Shown here in pieces: positions 21,030 through 32,956 of a stretch of DNA of 64,000 nt. The DNA lies in assembly GCA_900169235.1 (NCBI GenBank), contig FWCC01000242.1, positions 25,386 through 89,385 of the forward strand, read 5' to 3'. The translations under genes and the position numbers were made by a program. The DNA comes from Zarea fungicola (taxonomy: Eukaryota; Ascomycota; Sordariomycetes; Hypocreales; Cordycipitaceae). Position 1 is the stretch's first letter, and every line of letters starts with the position of its first letter. The notes below the pieces were generated by a model. That model searched no databases. It saw nothing but the letters and a program-made list of their open reading frames with translations, and was not told the DNA's origin.

Positions 21030-24000
21030 ATGGTGGCCTCTTCAAACGATTTTTTCTACTGCCAACACACCATTTACGCTCTATACTACTCCGGTTTTTG
21101 TAGTGAATTCACACGACTGGCCCTAGTCGAACAACTCAGCATAAAACGCCCGACATCTCGCATCGACTATTAGCCAGAGCATCGATATCCGACAACAGAG
21201 AGCAGGCCGAACCATGGATGAAGCGATGCCTCATGTCTGGAAAATATCATCAAATGTGTGCCTTGGAGTCTGTTAGAATGACGAAGACGCTGAGCGAGAG
21301 CGACAGATAGAGTACAGGGAATTCACATCATTGGCCAGACAGAAGCAATGGCTGGGATGCAACTTTCCTCTGTTTGATATGGAGGCGGCTCTGCACAAGT
21401 CATGATGCAATGCCGGGGGAAGACGAATCTTGTATGTTCTTGGGGCCGCATGAGGCCTTGGACCAATGAGCACAACTAGCTGAGGGGGCTTGGCATGAGA
21501 TGTATCCCTGCCGCTGCAATGGATGATGAACGGCTATTCTAGCTTTCTCATCGTCAGTAGCCTATGCAGTTGAATAGGCGGAAATGAGCGAGCTTCAACA
21601 CACCCTTGCCTGATGGCGAGCACACACCTAGCGTACAAGAAATTTTATTTTTTTGGGGAGTTCATGTAATAATGTTACCACGCAGTGCTCTTGATGATGG
21701 GACACTGCAGGTCGTGGAAGTTGTCGGGTGCTTGGAATCTTAATGTGAACGGAAGTTGGCGAATCGTGGATGGCACGTGGGTGTGCATCTAATGTCCTGT
21801 GGTGCTGGCTGTGATTCAAGATCCAGTGGAGCGGGCTTCCAAGTGTAACATTGCCTAGCGGCTACCGGAAGTGGCTGGGATCAGGTTTCGACCACATGAG
21901 CAAAATTATGGTAAGGAAGTACTGAATGAGTGAGCCAGTGGGAGGGCCTCGTGCAGAGAGTTGTGGTTCCAGGATTGCTTTCGCTGCCATGTCTTGTCTA
22001 TGCACAGCAGGGGTGTGTGCTGAGTGTGTGGTAGGTGCTAGACCGGCATGTGTGTTCTATCGAGCTGTGATTTGCCGCTATAGCTTAAAGAATGACGTAA
22101 GTTAGATATTAATCAACAAATGCAGTTCCCCCCTTTTACTACTGTTATGCTTCCTTCTATGTTGTGCTGTGTTTTGCTGTGCTCTGTTTTAAAATAGCCA
22201 GCGTTTTCCCAAGCAAGCCACGCGACAGAGCAGACAAAGGAAAGGACATAAAACCGCATGTTGAGCAAAAAAGGGAAAAGAAAGATAATAATCCACAAAT
22301 TAGAAGTGCGAGCGGTGCGTACTCTTTATGAAACCGTATCGGTGCAGGGCAAGACGGAGTTGAGTTCATGGCGGGACTTGGCGCTTGGAGGTCAATAACT
22401 TATGAGCCATCTATCTCACATCTTAACTGCCAACCCCGATCAGGACTAGCTGAAGTGACAGGGCTAAGAGGATTGGGCCACTAAGAAGCGGATCCCAGAA
22501 AACGTTTGTCGGCAATGCTAAGAACACAGGCTGGGGGTCTAGAACGGGGTGGCTACGGTACATGTGCGGCTTGTACCCCGAATGTCGGTTAGCGTTTCTC
22601 GGTTGTGAAGGAAGGTGCCGAAGAAGGAGCAGGAAAATCTGCATATCGAGGTTATATAGACTTTCAGCCTACCGCGTCTTGCGCTGTTCTCGTCATGCAA
22701 CAGAGAGTTCAGTCTGTGCATTTCGCGTAGTGAGCCTGGTTTATGTACATACACGTGTCGCTGCTTTGAACTGGCCTAAAACTGCCAAGAGACGTGCCTT
22801 GGCGAGAATGTTTCTTTTCTCCCTAGATAAACCACCTCTTCCCAGAACGCGGGTACAATAGACGGTACACATCCGCTTAAGTCTACCCTAAAAAACGCCG
22901 TGCCAATGAATTTCCCAAATCGCCCTGTTGTACAGAGTAGAAGCTGCTGGCAACGTGGGTGCATAGTTGCTATGGATAAATGAAGCCAACACCACCGTGA
23001 CATTGGATTTGTAAGGACGAGGGTGCTAGATAACCACTCGGCCACAGAGACCGTCGTAAAAAGATCAAGTAATAACCAGCCGTGGCCGGATATCCCTAGC
23101 GTACAATATATACCTTCCAGGCACCTGACAGGATTTCTTACCCCGTCCAATGCACAGCCGGCGTGTCGGGCAATTGCCGGGTATTAAAAGCTCTACGCAT
23201 CCATATGAGCTTTTAGTCAGCCCCACGAGACATGTATCCTATTTGATAAATCATCCTTGAGAATTTTAATTGCATGATATTCACCATTCAAGTCAAAACG
23301 GCAGAGCGAGCGCGCCAAACAATGGTGTTGTACCAGTAAATCGCGGCATGTGACGGCAAGCTATTCTTTCCAGATTCTTGACGAGGCTCCTATCTTTATC
23401 TCTTTTATAAGTTGTCATTTCGGGGTTCCGTTAACCGAGTGAAAAGCAGAGCCATTATCTCCTGTTGAAGGGTCAATTGTATCTGGTGGCTGCTTACGTA
23501 CAAGCGCTCAAACAGTGTCGCCAAAGACCCAAAATTGACGGAGTAACAACGTGATGATTACTCTGACGGTGTCCTTATTAGTTCGATTGTCATGCTCATA
23601 ATAGTATCATATACGTCTGCAATCTCTACCTGGCTGTTTTGTGACCCTTCCAACAACTTAGGTGTGAGATACTATGTGCTGCGCAGTAAAACCTAACTAT
23701 TGTCTAATAAAAGGAAAAGTCGGCATCTGGTCAAAGATACACATGTATTAGCTCTTGCATTTTGATGAGCGGTGGCTGATCTCGGCAAAGTGAGTGGAGG
23801 GAGATGACATAAAAAAGTACTTGAGGGCAAAGTACTTCCAATTATGTCACGCCGCCAAGCTGCACAAGAAGACTGTAGCCCCTGTCCAGATCTCCACTGC
23901 AGGGAACGAACTTCTTTTGGCCATTTACATGCATGGTTCCGTCACAGTGGCCCAGACATACGCCTGCAACCCTCCCATATTGTCAATGGATGGTTATCCT

Positions 24001-24980
24001 TCTAATAACATGTCCAATTCATTGAATACAGCCACGACCGCGAGGATGGCGAGTTGAAAACGTGACGGGATGCGTAGTATTGCTGGCAACACGATCATGT
24101 TTTCTCTGCTCAGTAACTCGCGCGCATCTGTCGCCGTGTCTCTCAACTGCCAAGGCTTTTCACATTTACAGAATCGCCCAGTTCATTTATTTGGTGTGCT
24201 CCTTTAGTTTCTTTTTCCTACTACGTACACGCCCCTATTCTCATAGTTCCTTCCCACAATACTGCTCCACGAGGCCATCTTCCGTTTCATCACTATGCTG
24301 CCATACCTGACGACCAGAAGCCAAAACTTGTTCGATGCTATATTCACAACTGCTCATCTTTTATTGTCAAGAAATCTCATGTGAAATATAGTAAAACCGT
24401 AATTACAGATATAAATACTTCTGCGCTAATGGCGCAAACATGCCTGCCAGGTGCCATATCTATTGGCTTTCGGCTGGCTGCACTCAGGCCCCCTGCCACA
24501 TGCTCCTGTATATCAAACTGCAGAACCACTCCCCCGACTGGGTCGATTCAAAGCGGACTGAACTCTCGATTTGCCTACAATTACGCACGCATTGTGGCTG
24601 GCCAATCCACCATCCACGCCCCCCTCCCTCATCATAACTCTGACTCTGTGTCCCATCACACTACTCCGGTTCATTTCTCCAAATCTCCAGCTTAATTTCT
24701 CCCCTCATGTCTGTGAACCCCTGTTGGGTTTCCTCTTATTTTGCTTTTGTACTCTTGTCACTCGCATTGTCGTTTTGCAGCCTTCTTAACTCTTCTAATA
24801 TTGTGAGCCTCGCTTTCTCCCAGGACACAACGACGTTTCGCCAACCTCTCTTCTACAGACGCTGCTATTAGACTGCTCACACTTGGCAAATACTCACCTT
24901 TGTATCGTGAGCCAAGGAAACCTCACCAATTGTTTTAACGCTTTCTGCAAGACGAGAGAGACCGACAATTTGTAAAAGCA
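21030..24980. other. Long intergenic region, no supported gene
   Basis: Nearly 4 kb between two plus-strand genes. Short ORFs on both strands lack domains or codon regularity. From about 24560 to 24980 the plus strand becomes C/T-rich with CAAT-like strings, as expected for the glycosyltransferase promoter and leader. No tRNA or repeat element was recognised. Confidence 0.5.
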
Positions 24981-27088
24981 ATGGTGGTTTTCGCATGGTG
25001 CTCTCGACGAGTCGGCGGCCTCAGTCTCATTGGCCTTTTATTTCTTACCTACTGGGTTCTGTCACATGAATACACCGCCTCTCGTCGCATTGTCATGAAA
25101 CCTGATGGTACGGAAAAGACACCAGTATCGTGGTCCATCTATGGTGGCGGTATTTGGACAGCTATTTTCGCCTACTATTCGCTCCTAATCCACTTCCTCG
25201 TCTTCCTCACACCGATTCGCGCCTGCATGGCAGTCTGGGATATTACTGCTTCGTTGAGAAAAGATGCTCGATTGTACGCGATCCGCAACTACAATGCACA
25301 AAAGCAACGCCGCCAATCGCAGAGTTCTGTTTCGAGCTTCTCAACGCTGGGAACTGACAGCACAAGAATTTCACTCTCATCCTCCGAGCCGCTGAGCGAC
25401 TTCGAGCTCAGTTCCATGTCTGAGTCTGAGGAGCCCACTGCAGCGACTGTGATACACGCCATTATCATTCCAAATTACAAAGAAGAAATCCATACCCTTA
25501 GAGAAACGTTAGATGTTCTTGCATCGCATCCTCATGCCGTAATGACCTATGATGTGAGTACCAGTGCAATTCTCTTTCATTTCTGCTGCGATTTAAAAAC
25601 GGGTCACTGACTTTCCACTCTGTAACTCAGGTCTATTTAGGAATGGAGCAACGCGAAGAGAAGGCAGAGGCAAAAGCTTTAAGCCTTGTGGATGAGTTTG
25701 GTAAACAGTTTCGACGAATGGACTTTACCATACATCCTTCGGATATTCCTGGCGAAGCAGCTGGCAAAGGCAGCAACATGGCCTGGGTTGCCAAGAAGCT
25801 GAGTGAAAAGTATACTATGAAGACTCGCAACAATGTTATTATTACAGGAATTGATGGTAAGATGAATGAAACCGACTATTTGTTGTCTTTGTTATAAATC
25901 AGCTCTTTCACGAGCGTATACTAACATGTTTATTCAGCCGATAGCCATCTAGCTTCCAAGTACTTTGCCGAAATCACCAACATGCACCACTCTTTCCCGG
26001 ACACAGCCTTGTCAAGTCTTTACGCTGCACCCATTGTTTTTGATCGCAACGCTCACAACGTCCCTGCACTGGTTCGAACTGCCGACGTACTGTGGTGTGC
26101 TGCCGGCATGTCGGGGCTGTATAACGGCTCCGTCCTCGCTCCTCCCACTTCGGTATACTCTCTTCCGTTGGCTCTGGCCGATCGAGTTGGCGGGTGGGAT
26201 GCTGATTCTGAGGCGATTGGCGAAGATCTTCACATGTTTGTTAAGTGTTTCTTTGCCACCAATGGCAATCTGACCTGTCGCGCCGTCATGAGTCCGGTTA
26301 GCCAGAGCAACATTACATCCGGCAGTGATGCTGGTGCTGGTATTCGTGGAATCGCTCGTGACATTGGGGCTCGGTACAACCAGGCTCTTCGTCACATGTG
26401 GGGTGCGTTGGACTCTGGATATGCCCTCCGGCAAGGTGTCAAACTGTGGCGGGATAGGAAACACACAACCCGAAATTCCCGACCCCTGCACAAGCACACT
26501 GGGGACGAGTCAGACTTCTACTACCCGAATAGCCACACGAGCGGCGGAAGCGCGGCAATCTCAGTTGAGAGCGGTGTCTTTTCGGATGTGGTCCAGGAAA
26601 CGGTTCAAGGGCCACACTGGGAACGCATCTTCTACATGTACCATCGCCTGTTTGAAGCGCACTTTCTCCCAGTGCACATGGCAGTGCTCGTAATTGCGTC
26701 TGGAATCTACGCATGCATCACCGAGGGAAATGGTGATCCCAACGGACTGGGTTGGACGTTTACCATCGCAGCTATTCTCCGCACAGTCGGTTTCATGGCT
26801 ATTGGTGGCTACCTGTTCTTGTACGAGAGCTATCACCGCCTGGCCGTGAAGGCTCGTGAGCGCGACATGCGACATGCCGGTTTGGATTCTGGCATGTCAT
26901 TTTCGCACCGCTCGCTGAAGAGGAATATTCTCGATTACATGCTCGTTCCTCTTGTCGCGCCGTTCTATGGTACGCTGCCGGCCATGCATGCAGCGCTCTC
27001 ACACTTTTGGACCGTGGATCTTGTGTATAAGGTGAGTAAGAAGGAAACTCGGCAAATCAAATCACTGTCGGCAGAAGAAATGGCCTAA
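24981..27088 (+). CDS. Membrane-bound family-2 glycosyltransferase (fungal GT2-like)
   Basis: Three exons: 24981-25553, 25631-25856 and 25938-27088 (introns 77 and 81 nt), coding for 649 residues. Two N-terminal hydrophobic segments (about 10-30 and 55-80) are followed by a Ser-rich loop and a GT-A catalytic region opening with HAIIIPNYKEE. The DxD motif lies in GIDADSHLA and is split by intron 2 (between GID and ADS). The acidic motif is AIGEDLHM, and NQALRHMWG may be the equivalent of the Q-x-x-R-W signature of processive enzymes. About four further hydrophobic segments follow (around 455-620). This is the layout of inverting GT2 enzymes that polymerise or extrude cell-surface polysaccharide; related fungal GT2 proteins have been tied to hyphal growth on surfaces. 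The sugar donor and product are not known here. Splice joins keep frame throughout. Confidence 0.85.
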
Positions 27089-28065
27089 GTGCTGCTTTTC
27101 TGGCACAAATGTTTAAATCTTAATAAGTAATGTCTGGAGCGATTTTGGGCGTTTGGTTTACATTGGCGGACATAATGAGGTCGAAATGGGGTTTGTTGCT
27201 TTTCCTTGTCTTCTTCTTCTTCATTTGCCCGATATAATCTAAGCTGAGCATCTCCAGCTTTCTCTTTAGTTTCTGACTCTTTGTATAGGCTGGGGGATGC
27301 GTTGTGTATAGCGAGGAGCGCTTTTGCCTGGGAATGAGCAGCTTATCTCCTCGTGGTATGATAATAGACTTTTTATAGATATATAAGAAAATTATTTGAA
27401 TGGCATCAAGCTTTTAAGCCCGGAGATGTTCTCAGGTGCAAACGAAGACACTGGTAACGATAGACGCCATTGGTACCGGGTGGCGGATCTTGGTACAAGG
27501 CAACTACAGTAATAGAGTTGCTACAGCTGCTAAGTCTCCAAGATACATTGAATAACGGATAACTCATTAAATTTCAACAAATTTCTCTCCCAAGATTTGC
27601 TCACCATGACTATGCTGTCCCGAATTGTACTTGTAGGCGGTGGCGAAGCCAGTATGTGCCCCATATTATATCTTGGTGGGGGTACTTCTTGGTTGCTGAG
27701 ACAGCCGGTCCAGTATGTACTGATAAGAACTTATCGCGCTATTTTATTCGCCAATTCTTATTTTTAGTGGGACAGCCCCAGCAGCAGGCAGTCGGCAGAA
27801 AAAAATGTTAGGCAAGAAATTTTCGAGAAGGCCGCCGCTTTGTTGCGCAAACTGGTGAAAAAAAAAAGTGACACCCTCCTCCAACTCCATTTCCTTCTCT
27901 ACCCTCCATCCTACTCTATACATCCTCCCGAATATCTATTTCTCCTCTACCTGATCTAAGATCCTGTTTGATTGTAGATTTGCTCTCCATCAACGAATCT
28001 TCTCTTCGGATTAATATTTATTTCATTTTCACATCTCTTTCCACATTACACATTACACATTCACA
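27089..28065. other. Intergenic region with FKBP promoter and leader
   Basis: 977 bp between two plus-strand genes. The last 180 bp (about 27880-28065) are strongly C/T-rich and end in tcacaATG, a typical strong fungal promoter and leader. A small ORF beginning at 27606 has no support as a gene. Confidence 0.55.
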
Positions 28066-29674
28066 ATGGCTGGCATTTCTGGTCCTGTCTACGGCCTCGA
28101 GGTCCCTCCCGGCGAGATCTTGATCCCTGCCTCCATGGAGTTCCCTGCATCTGTAAGTTTATTGCTATATTTGTATTATTATTAGCTTCTAGCGACGCAC
28201 TACCAATGCGCGAATCGACCCTTTGTGGTGCTCAAAACCGATAGAGTGTTCGCACTGCTCACCACGAACGCAAAGGCTGACTTTTATACAATCCAGTTCC
28301 GCATCACTATGGCTGCCATCGACCCTAGTGCGGAGCCCGAGGCTGGTGAGGACGGCAAAGTCCCCAAGGTCTGCCGCTCGACCGTCCGCCTCGTCAAGCG
28401 TGCCTTTTCTGGCATTGACGAGGACGAGGACGACGAGATTGATGATGAGTACATGAAGGCTCTCCTCGCTGCCTCTGACGAGGACGACGAGGACGATGAG
28501 GACGATGAGGAGGAGGCCAACGGCGGCCCTAGCGACCCTGCCAAGTCCAAGAAGTCGAAACAGGCCGCTGCCATTAAGAAGCTCCTCGCCGCCACCCAGG
28601 GTGACGACGATGAGGATATGGAGGATGCCCCCAAGGGCAAGGGCAAGGGCAAGGCTGCTGAGGAGGATGACGAGGATGACGAGGATGACGAGGATGACGA
28701 GGACGACGAGGACGACGAGGACTCTGATGATGACGGTGCTGACCTCGAGAACTTTGTTGTCTGCACTCTCGACACTGAGAGGGTGAGCAGATCCGGCATC
28801 CACTCACCTTTACTTATCGGCTAGCTAACATACCGCACAGAACTACCAGCAGCCCCTTGACATCACTGTCAACGAGGGGGAGAAGGTTTTCTTCGTCGTC
28901 TCTGGTACCCACACTGTTTACCTGACGGGCAACTACATCATGGACGACGAGGATGACTACTCCGAGGATGATGATGATGAGGACGACTACGACCTGTCCC
29001 CTGATGAGCTCGACTATGCCATGGGTGAGGACAGCGACGAGGGCAGCGACGACCTCGATGATGTCGAGGACCCCCGCATCACCGAGATTGACGACGACGA
29101 GGAAGAGGCTCCTAAGCTGGTTGACACTTCCAAGAAGGGCAAGAAGCGCGCTGCCGAGGAGGCCGAGAACCTCGACGACCTGATTGCCAAGGATGGTGCC
29201 AAAGCCTCTAAGAAGCAGCAGAAGAAGCTCAAGAACAACCAGGGCGAAGCTGTTGCTGCTGACGAGAAGAAGGACGCCAAGAAGGTCCAGTTCGCCAAGA
29301 ACCTCGAACAGGGTCCTACTGGCTCCACCAAGGCTGCTGTTGGCGTCAAGGTTGTCCAGGGAGTAACTCTTGACGATCGCAAGATTGGTAGTGGTCGTGT
29401 TGTCAAGAATGGCGACAGCGTTGGTGTCCGTTACATTGGAAAGCTCGCCAACGGCAAGCAGTTTGACGCCAACAAGAAGGGCAAGCCCTTTACCTTCAAA
29501 GTCGGCAAGGGCCAGGTCATCAAGGGCTGGGATGTCGGTATTGTCGGCATGTCTATTGGCGGCGAGCGTCGTCTGACCATCCCCGCCAACCTGGCCTACG
29601 GCTCAAAGGCGCTGCCTGGCATCCCTGCCAACAGCCAGCTGACCTTCGACGTCAAACTCATTGAGATCAAGTAA
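28066..29674 (+). CDS. FPR4: Nucleolar FKBP-type peptidyl-prolyl isomerase (Fpr3/Fpr4-like)
   Basis: Three exons: 28066-28152, 28297-28782 and 28841-29674 (introns 144 and 58 nt, GTAAGT and GTGAGC donors), giving 468 residues. The N-terminus ([12 protein letters not shown] and the strands after it) forms a nucleoplasmin-like domain, interrupted by a long Asp/Glu tract (about residues 75-180). A second acidic stretch and a Lys-rich region follow, then the FKBP domain (about 366-468). FKBP pocket residues are all visible: Tyr in RYIGKL, Phe-Asp in QFDAN, Phe in FTFKVG, Val-Ile-Trp in QVIKGW, Tyr in LAYGS and Phe in LTFDV. Fpr3/Fpr4 are nucleolar histone chaperones and proline isomerases that act on histone tails and rDNA chromatin; that role is inferred. 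Codon use is strongly biased to C-ending codons, suggesting high expression. Confidence 0.95.
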
Positions 29675-30354
29675 ATGCAGGGCGTTTTCATAGCGTTCAC
29701 CTACCATCTCATGTTTCTTTTGTATTTATAAGCGGCCCAAGCCAGGTATAGCTGAGCTTTGGCCCGACGTCTGGGGCTTCGGAGTTTTACATCTTATTAT
29801 CATGCGATCAAGAGCCTGGCACGTCCGCAAAGAAGGTATAAAGTTTTCTGTAAAAGCAAGGTGTCGAGGTGAGGACCTGCATTGCATGGGTTGGCGTATA
29901 AAGTCATTACTTTGTGTACGATCTATCCTCGATAGTATGGCATTGTCTTTGTAGACAAGCCCTTTGTCTAGACACTAACAGCTATCATGGAATAAAAGTT
30001 GAATTTAATTGATTCGAAAGTGATTCACTTTCTTTCCGCATTTGTGTGTGCTGCTTGTAAGATATGCGGAGCAGAACGCATATCATACTCATCGGTCCTT
30101 CCTTCCATAACGGTACCTAGAGACATGACCTACCGCTATGCCAACCAGTGGCGCGATATTACGTTCATTTCCGTTTTCTTGACTTTTAACCCCAAATTAT
30201 CGTCTTTCCTTGATCTTTAGCAGTGATAGTCCATCATTCTATCGCCAGCCCATGACTCGGTAATCCTTCTAGGTCCCAGTAGCCGATCAAATGCTGTCAC
30301 TGCGCGGCGGGTTCAGAGTTTCAGAATATTCAGATACAAAATTATACCGCCGCC
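29675..30354. other. Intergenic region
   Basis: 680 bp between the FKBP stop and the start of the kinase locus. Only short AT-rich ORFs are present; nothing functional was recognised. Confidence 0.55.
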
Positions 30355-32956
30355 ATGGAAGCTACTAATCCAATGTCTTCGATCCCGGCGAGCTATAGCC
30401 CGGTCCCCGTTGACTCGGAGATACTCAAGCTACGCCGTGCTAGCTCCAAGGTATGGTCCGATCTACGAGGGGCGATCAGGGCAATTAGGAAAAGTAAGAC
30501 AGAATTCTTGTTGACAGCATCCACTCAATGATATTAATTAGAGCAGCAGGTTCTCAGAGTTCAAACACCTTTGAATATCGAGTCGAAGACGCTCGAACAG
30601 CGTGGGCAGCCGGCGACCACGGAATCCAGGATTCGGCCATGTCAGGAAAGGAGAGGGCAATGACACCAAGTGAGCTGGTAAAGCGGCTGCGGTTGGACAC
30701 ATTTGGTCTCACGCCTAGCACAACAGTCATTCTTCGAAGTGCACCGCTACGAAATAGACGCCAACGAAGCTCCGTGCAGGTCTTAAACAGCATGTCTGGG
30801 CGAATCGCGACCGACGATGACAAAGCGGAAATCTCGCACCAGCCCGTCGATACACCTCTAAGCGATGCACCTACTTCCTATAGGGCATCGGTAGAGTCTC
30901 TTATCTCCAGTACATCAAGCAAAGAAGGGGCCAAAAAACGCAGCAGTCACCACCGATTTCTTCGTGCCAAGTCAAATCCAGAAACTCTAAGCACAATCAA
31001 GGAATCAGCTCAGGATACTTTCACTCCCACAATTGTGACGACCGAGAAAGCGGCAGCTGTCAAAATTAGCTTGGAAACATATTACAACGAGCTTACCCAG
31101 GTACCCAATCCTCGTGCCAGCCGAAAGCACTATTTGGACTCCCATCTCTACTATAATCCACAGTTGTCGCCTGAACAAAAGAACGCCTTTTTGTACACGT
31201 TTTATCACCAGGAATCGTGCTACCTGCGCCAGTGCCGCGCTCTTAAATCTCAAAGCTAGATGCGACGGCAAAGGAAGAGCACTGGCCATGCGTGGCAAAG
31301 TTTTGAGCCGCTCCAGGTCCTTGGCAAAGGCAGTTTTGGTGTCGTACGGCTTGCTCGCGAAAAAAGAACGCCGTGCTACCCTTTACCAAAGCAAGTTTTT
31401 GCTATGAAGATTATTCGCAAGTCTGAGATGCTTTCCAGCAGCCAGGAAGGCCATTTGTGGGCAGAGCGTGATTTCCTCGTCGCTGCAGAAGGCTCAAATT
31501 GGTAAGAAACACGATCGCAGGCCCTGAAGGATGCTGACACATTGGCATAGGATTGTCCCACTGGTGACGAGCTTCCAGGATTTCACCAATCTTTACCTTG
31601 TTATGGAGTACATGCCGGGTGGAGATTTTCTTGGTTTGCTTATGCGGGAGAATGTCTTGCATGAAGCTGTGGCGCGCTTTTATATCGCTGAAATGATTTT
31701 AGCAGTTGAAGAAACTCACCGACTTAAGTTTATTCACCGAGATATCAAGCCAGACAATTTTCTCATTTCGGCCTCAGGTCACCTCAAAATCTCAGACTTC
31801 GGTCTCGCATTTGATGGGCACTGGTCTCATGATGCGGCGTACTTTAGCTGGCACCGGCATTCTCTTTTTCAGCATTTTCGTTTTATGGCTGTTGGCGACG
31901 AAAGGGACGAAGAAGCGTCCTCTGGGAGGAATCCCCTGAAAAGGGGGAGGACAAACGATCGAAACAAAGGCTTCCACCGCTCACATATGGATTTGAATCA
32001 AGTTGATCCTAGAAGTAGGGGCGCATGTCGTGCTACCGCGTACTCTGTCGTTGGAACAAGTCAGTACATGGCCCCAGAGGTGATTGCTGCTAAAGGCTAC
32101 GACGGCAGATGCGACTAGTGGAGTATTGGCATCATCCTGTTTGAGTGCATCTACGGGTTTACACCCTTTGGGGCGGGTAAGGGAAGAAAGGAAACAAAGC
32201 AGAATATCTCCGTGAGTTCGGCTCTCATGAGGGTAGAATTGAGGCTAATTAAAATGACAGAGGCATAAAGAGATGTTCTGTTTCCCTTCAAGACCAATTG
32301 TGAGTGAAAGGTGCAAAGACTTGCTGTTTTGGTTGATTCACGAAAAGGAGAGTCGAATATGCTCGAAGCGGTATCAGCATAAAGATAGGTGTCCTCCGGG
32401 ACCCAATCGAATGACGGATCTCTTTGGAAGACATGTGTTTCCAGACGATGCCGAAGATATTAAGGCTCACCGGTGGTTCAAACACCTGGTGTGGGACCAC
32501 GTGGCCAGCATGACTCCGCCATTTATACCGAACATTTCGAGTCCTGAAGACACGCAATACTTTGAGGAATCGGAGCCACTAGAAGATTGGTCCGAGTCAA
32601 GTCCGGGTGCTGGTCTAAGCCCAGACGAGGTTCAAAACATACTTCGAGACTTTAACGAACATGTTCAGCAGGTGGCCATTGGGTTGGTAGCGGAACCACA
32701 TGATTCATCGAGCCTTCGTGTAATTGAAGCTGAGCTGGACAGTTCACCAGATTTGACAGAACGAGAAAGGGACATGCTCAAGCACTTTGTTAGGCTATAC
32801 GGGCGGCGACAGCGGAAGCGGCCACGAGACGTTTTGCTGCGAGATGCCAAATTCAAGGACGCTGTAATGGAAGTGCGAAAATCAACGGCGTTTGTAGGAT
32901 ACTCCTGGAGACGAATGCCCCCGTCGGGATACATGATGCCGCATTTGCACCAATGA
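30355..32956 (+). pseudogene. NDR-family AGC protein kinase with two in-frame TAG codons
   Basis: A kinase gene is readable as four exons: 30355-30450, 30558-31501, 31551-32211 and 32261-32956 (introns 107, 49 and 49 nt). All splice phases agree, giving about 797 codons. TAG codons at 31257-31259 and 32116-32118 break the frame. Everything else expected of an NDR kinase is present: the N-terminal helix (AFLYTFYHQESCYLRQ), glycine loop GKGSFG, lysine in FAMKII, HRDIKPDN, DFGLAFDGHW, an NDR-type insert, GTSQYMAPE, WSIGIILFE, RMTDLFGRHVFPDDAEDIKAH and a hydrophobic motif FVGYSW. The second stop replaces the first Trp of the usual CDWWSIG. The first lies just before the kinase domain, at a poorly conserved site. 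NDR kinases control polarity and septation. With two stops the locus is probably a pseudogene; translational readthrough or sequence error are alternatives. Exon 1 and its join are the least certain. Confidence 0.82.

Noticed and set aside
27604..27770. Short ORF starting MTMLSRIVLVGGG
   Set aside because: The Gly-rich start hints at a nucleotide-binding strand, but the frame ends within about 55 codons and no splice continuation was found.
28189..28803. 204-codon minus-strand ORF rich in Val/Leu/Ile
   Set aside because: It is the reverse reading of the Asp/Glu tract of the FKBP gene, not a membrane protein.
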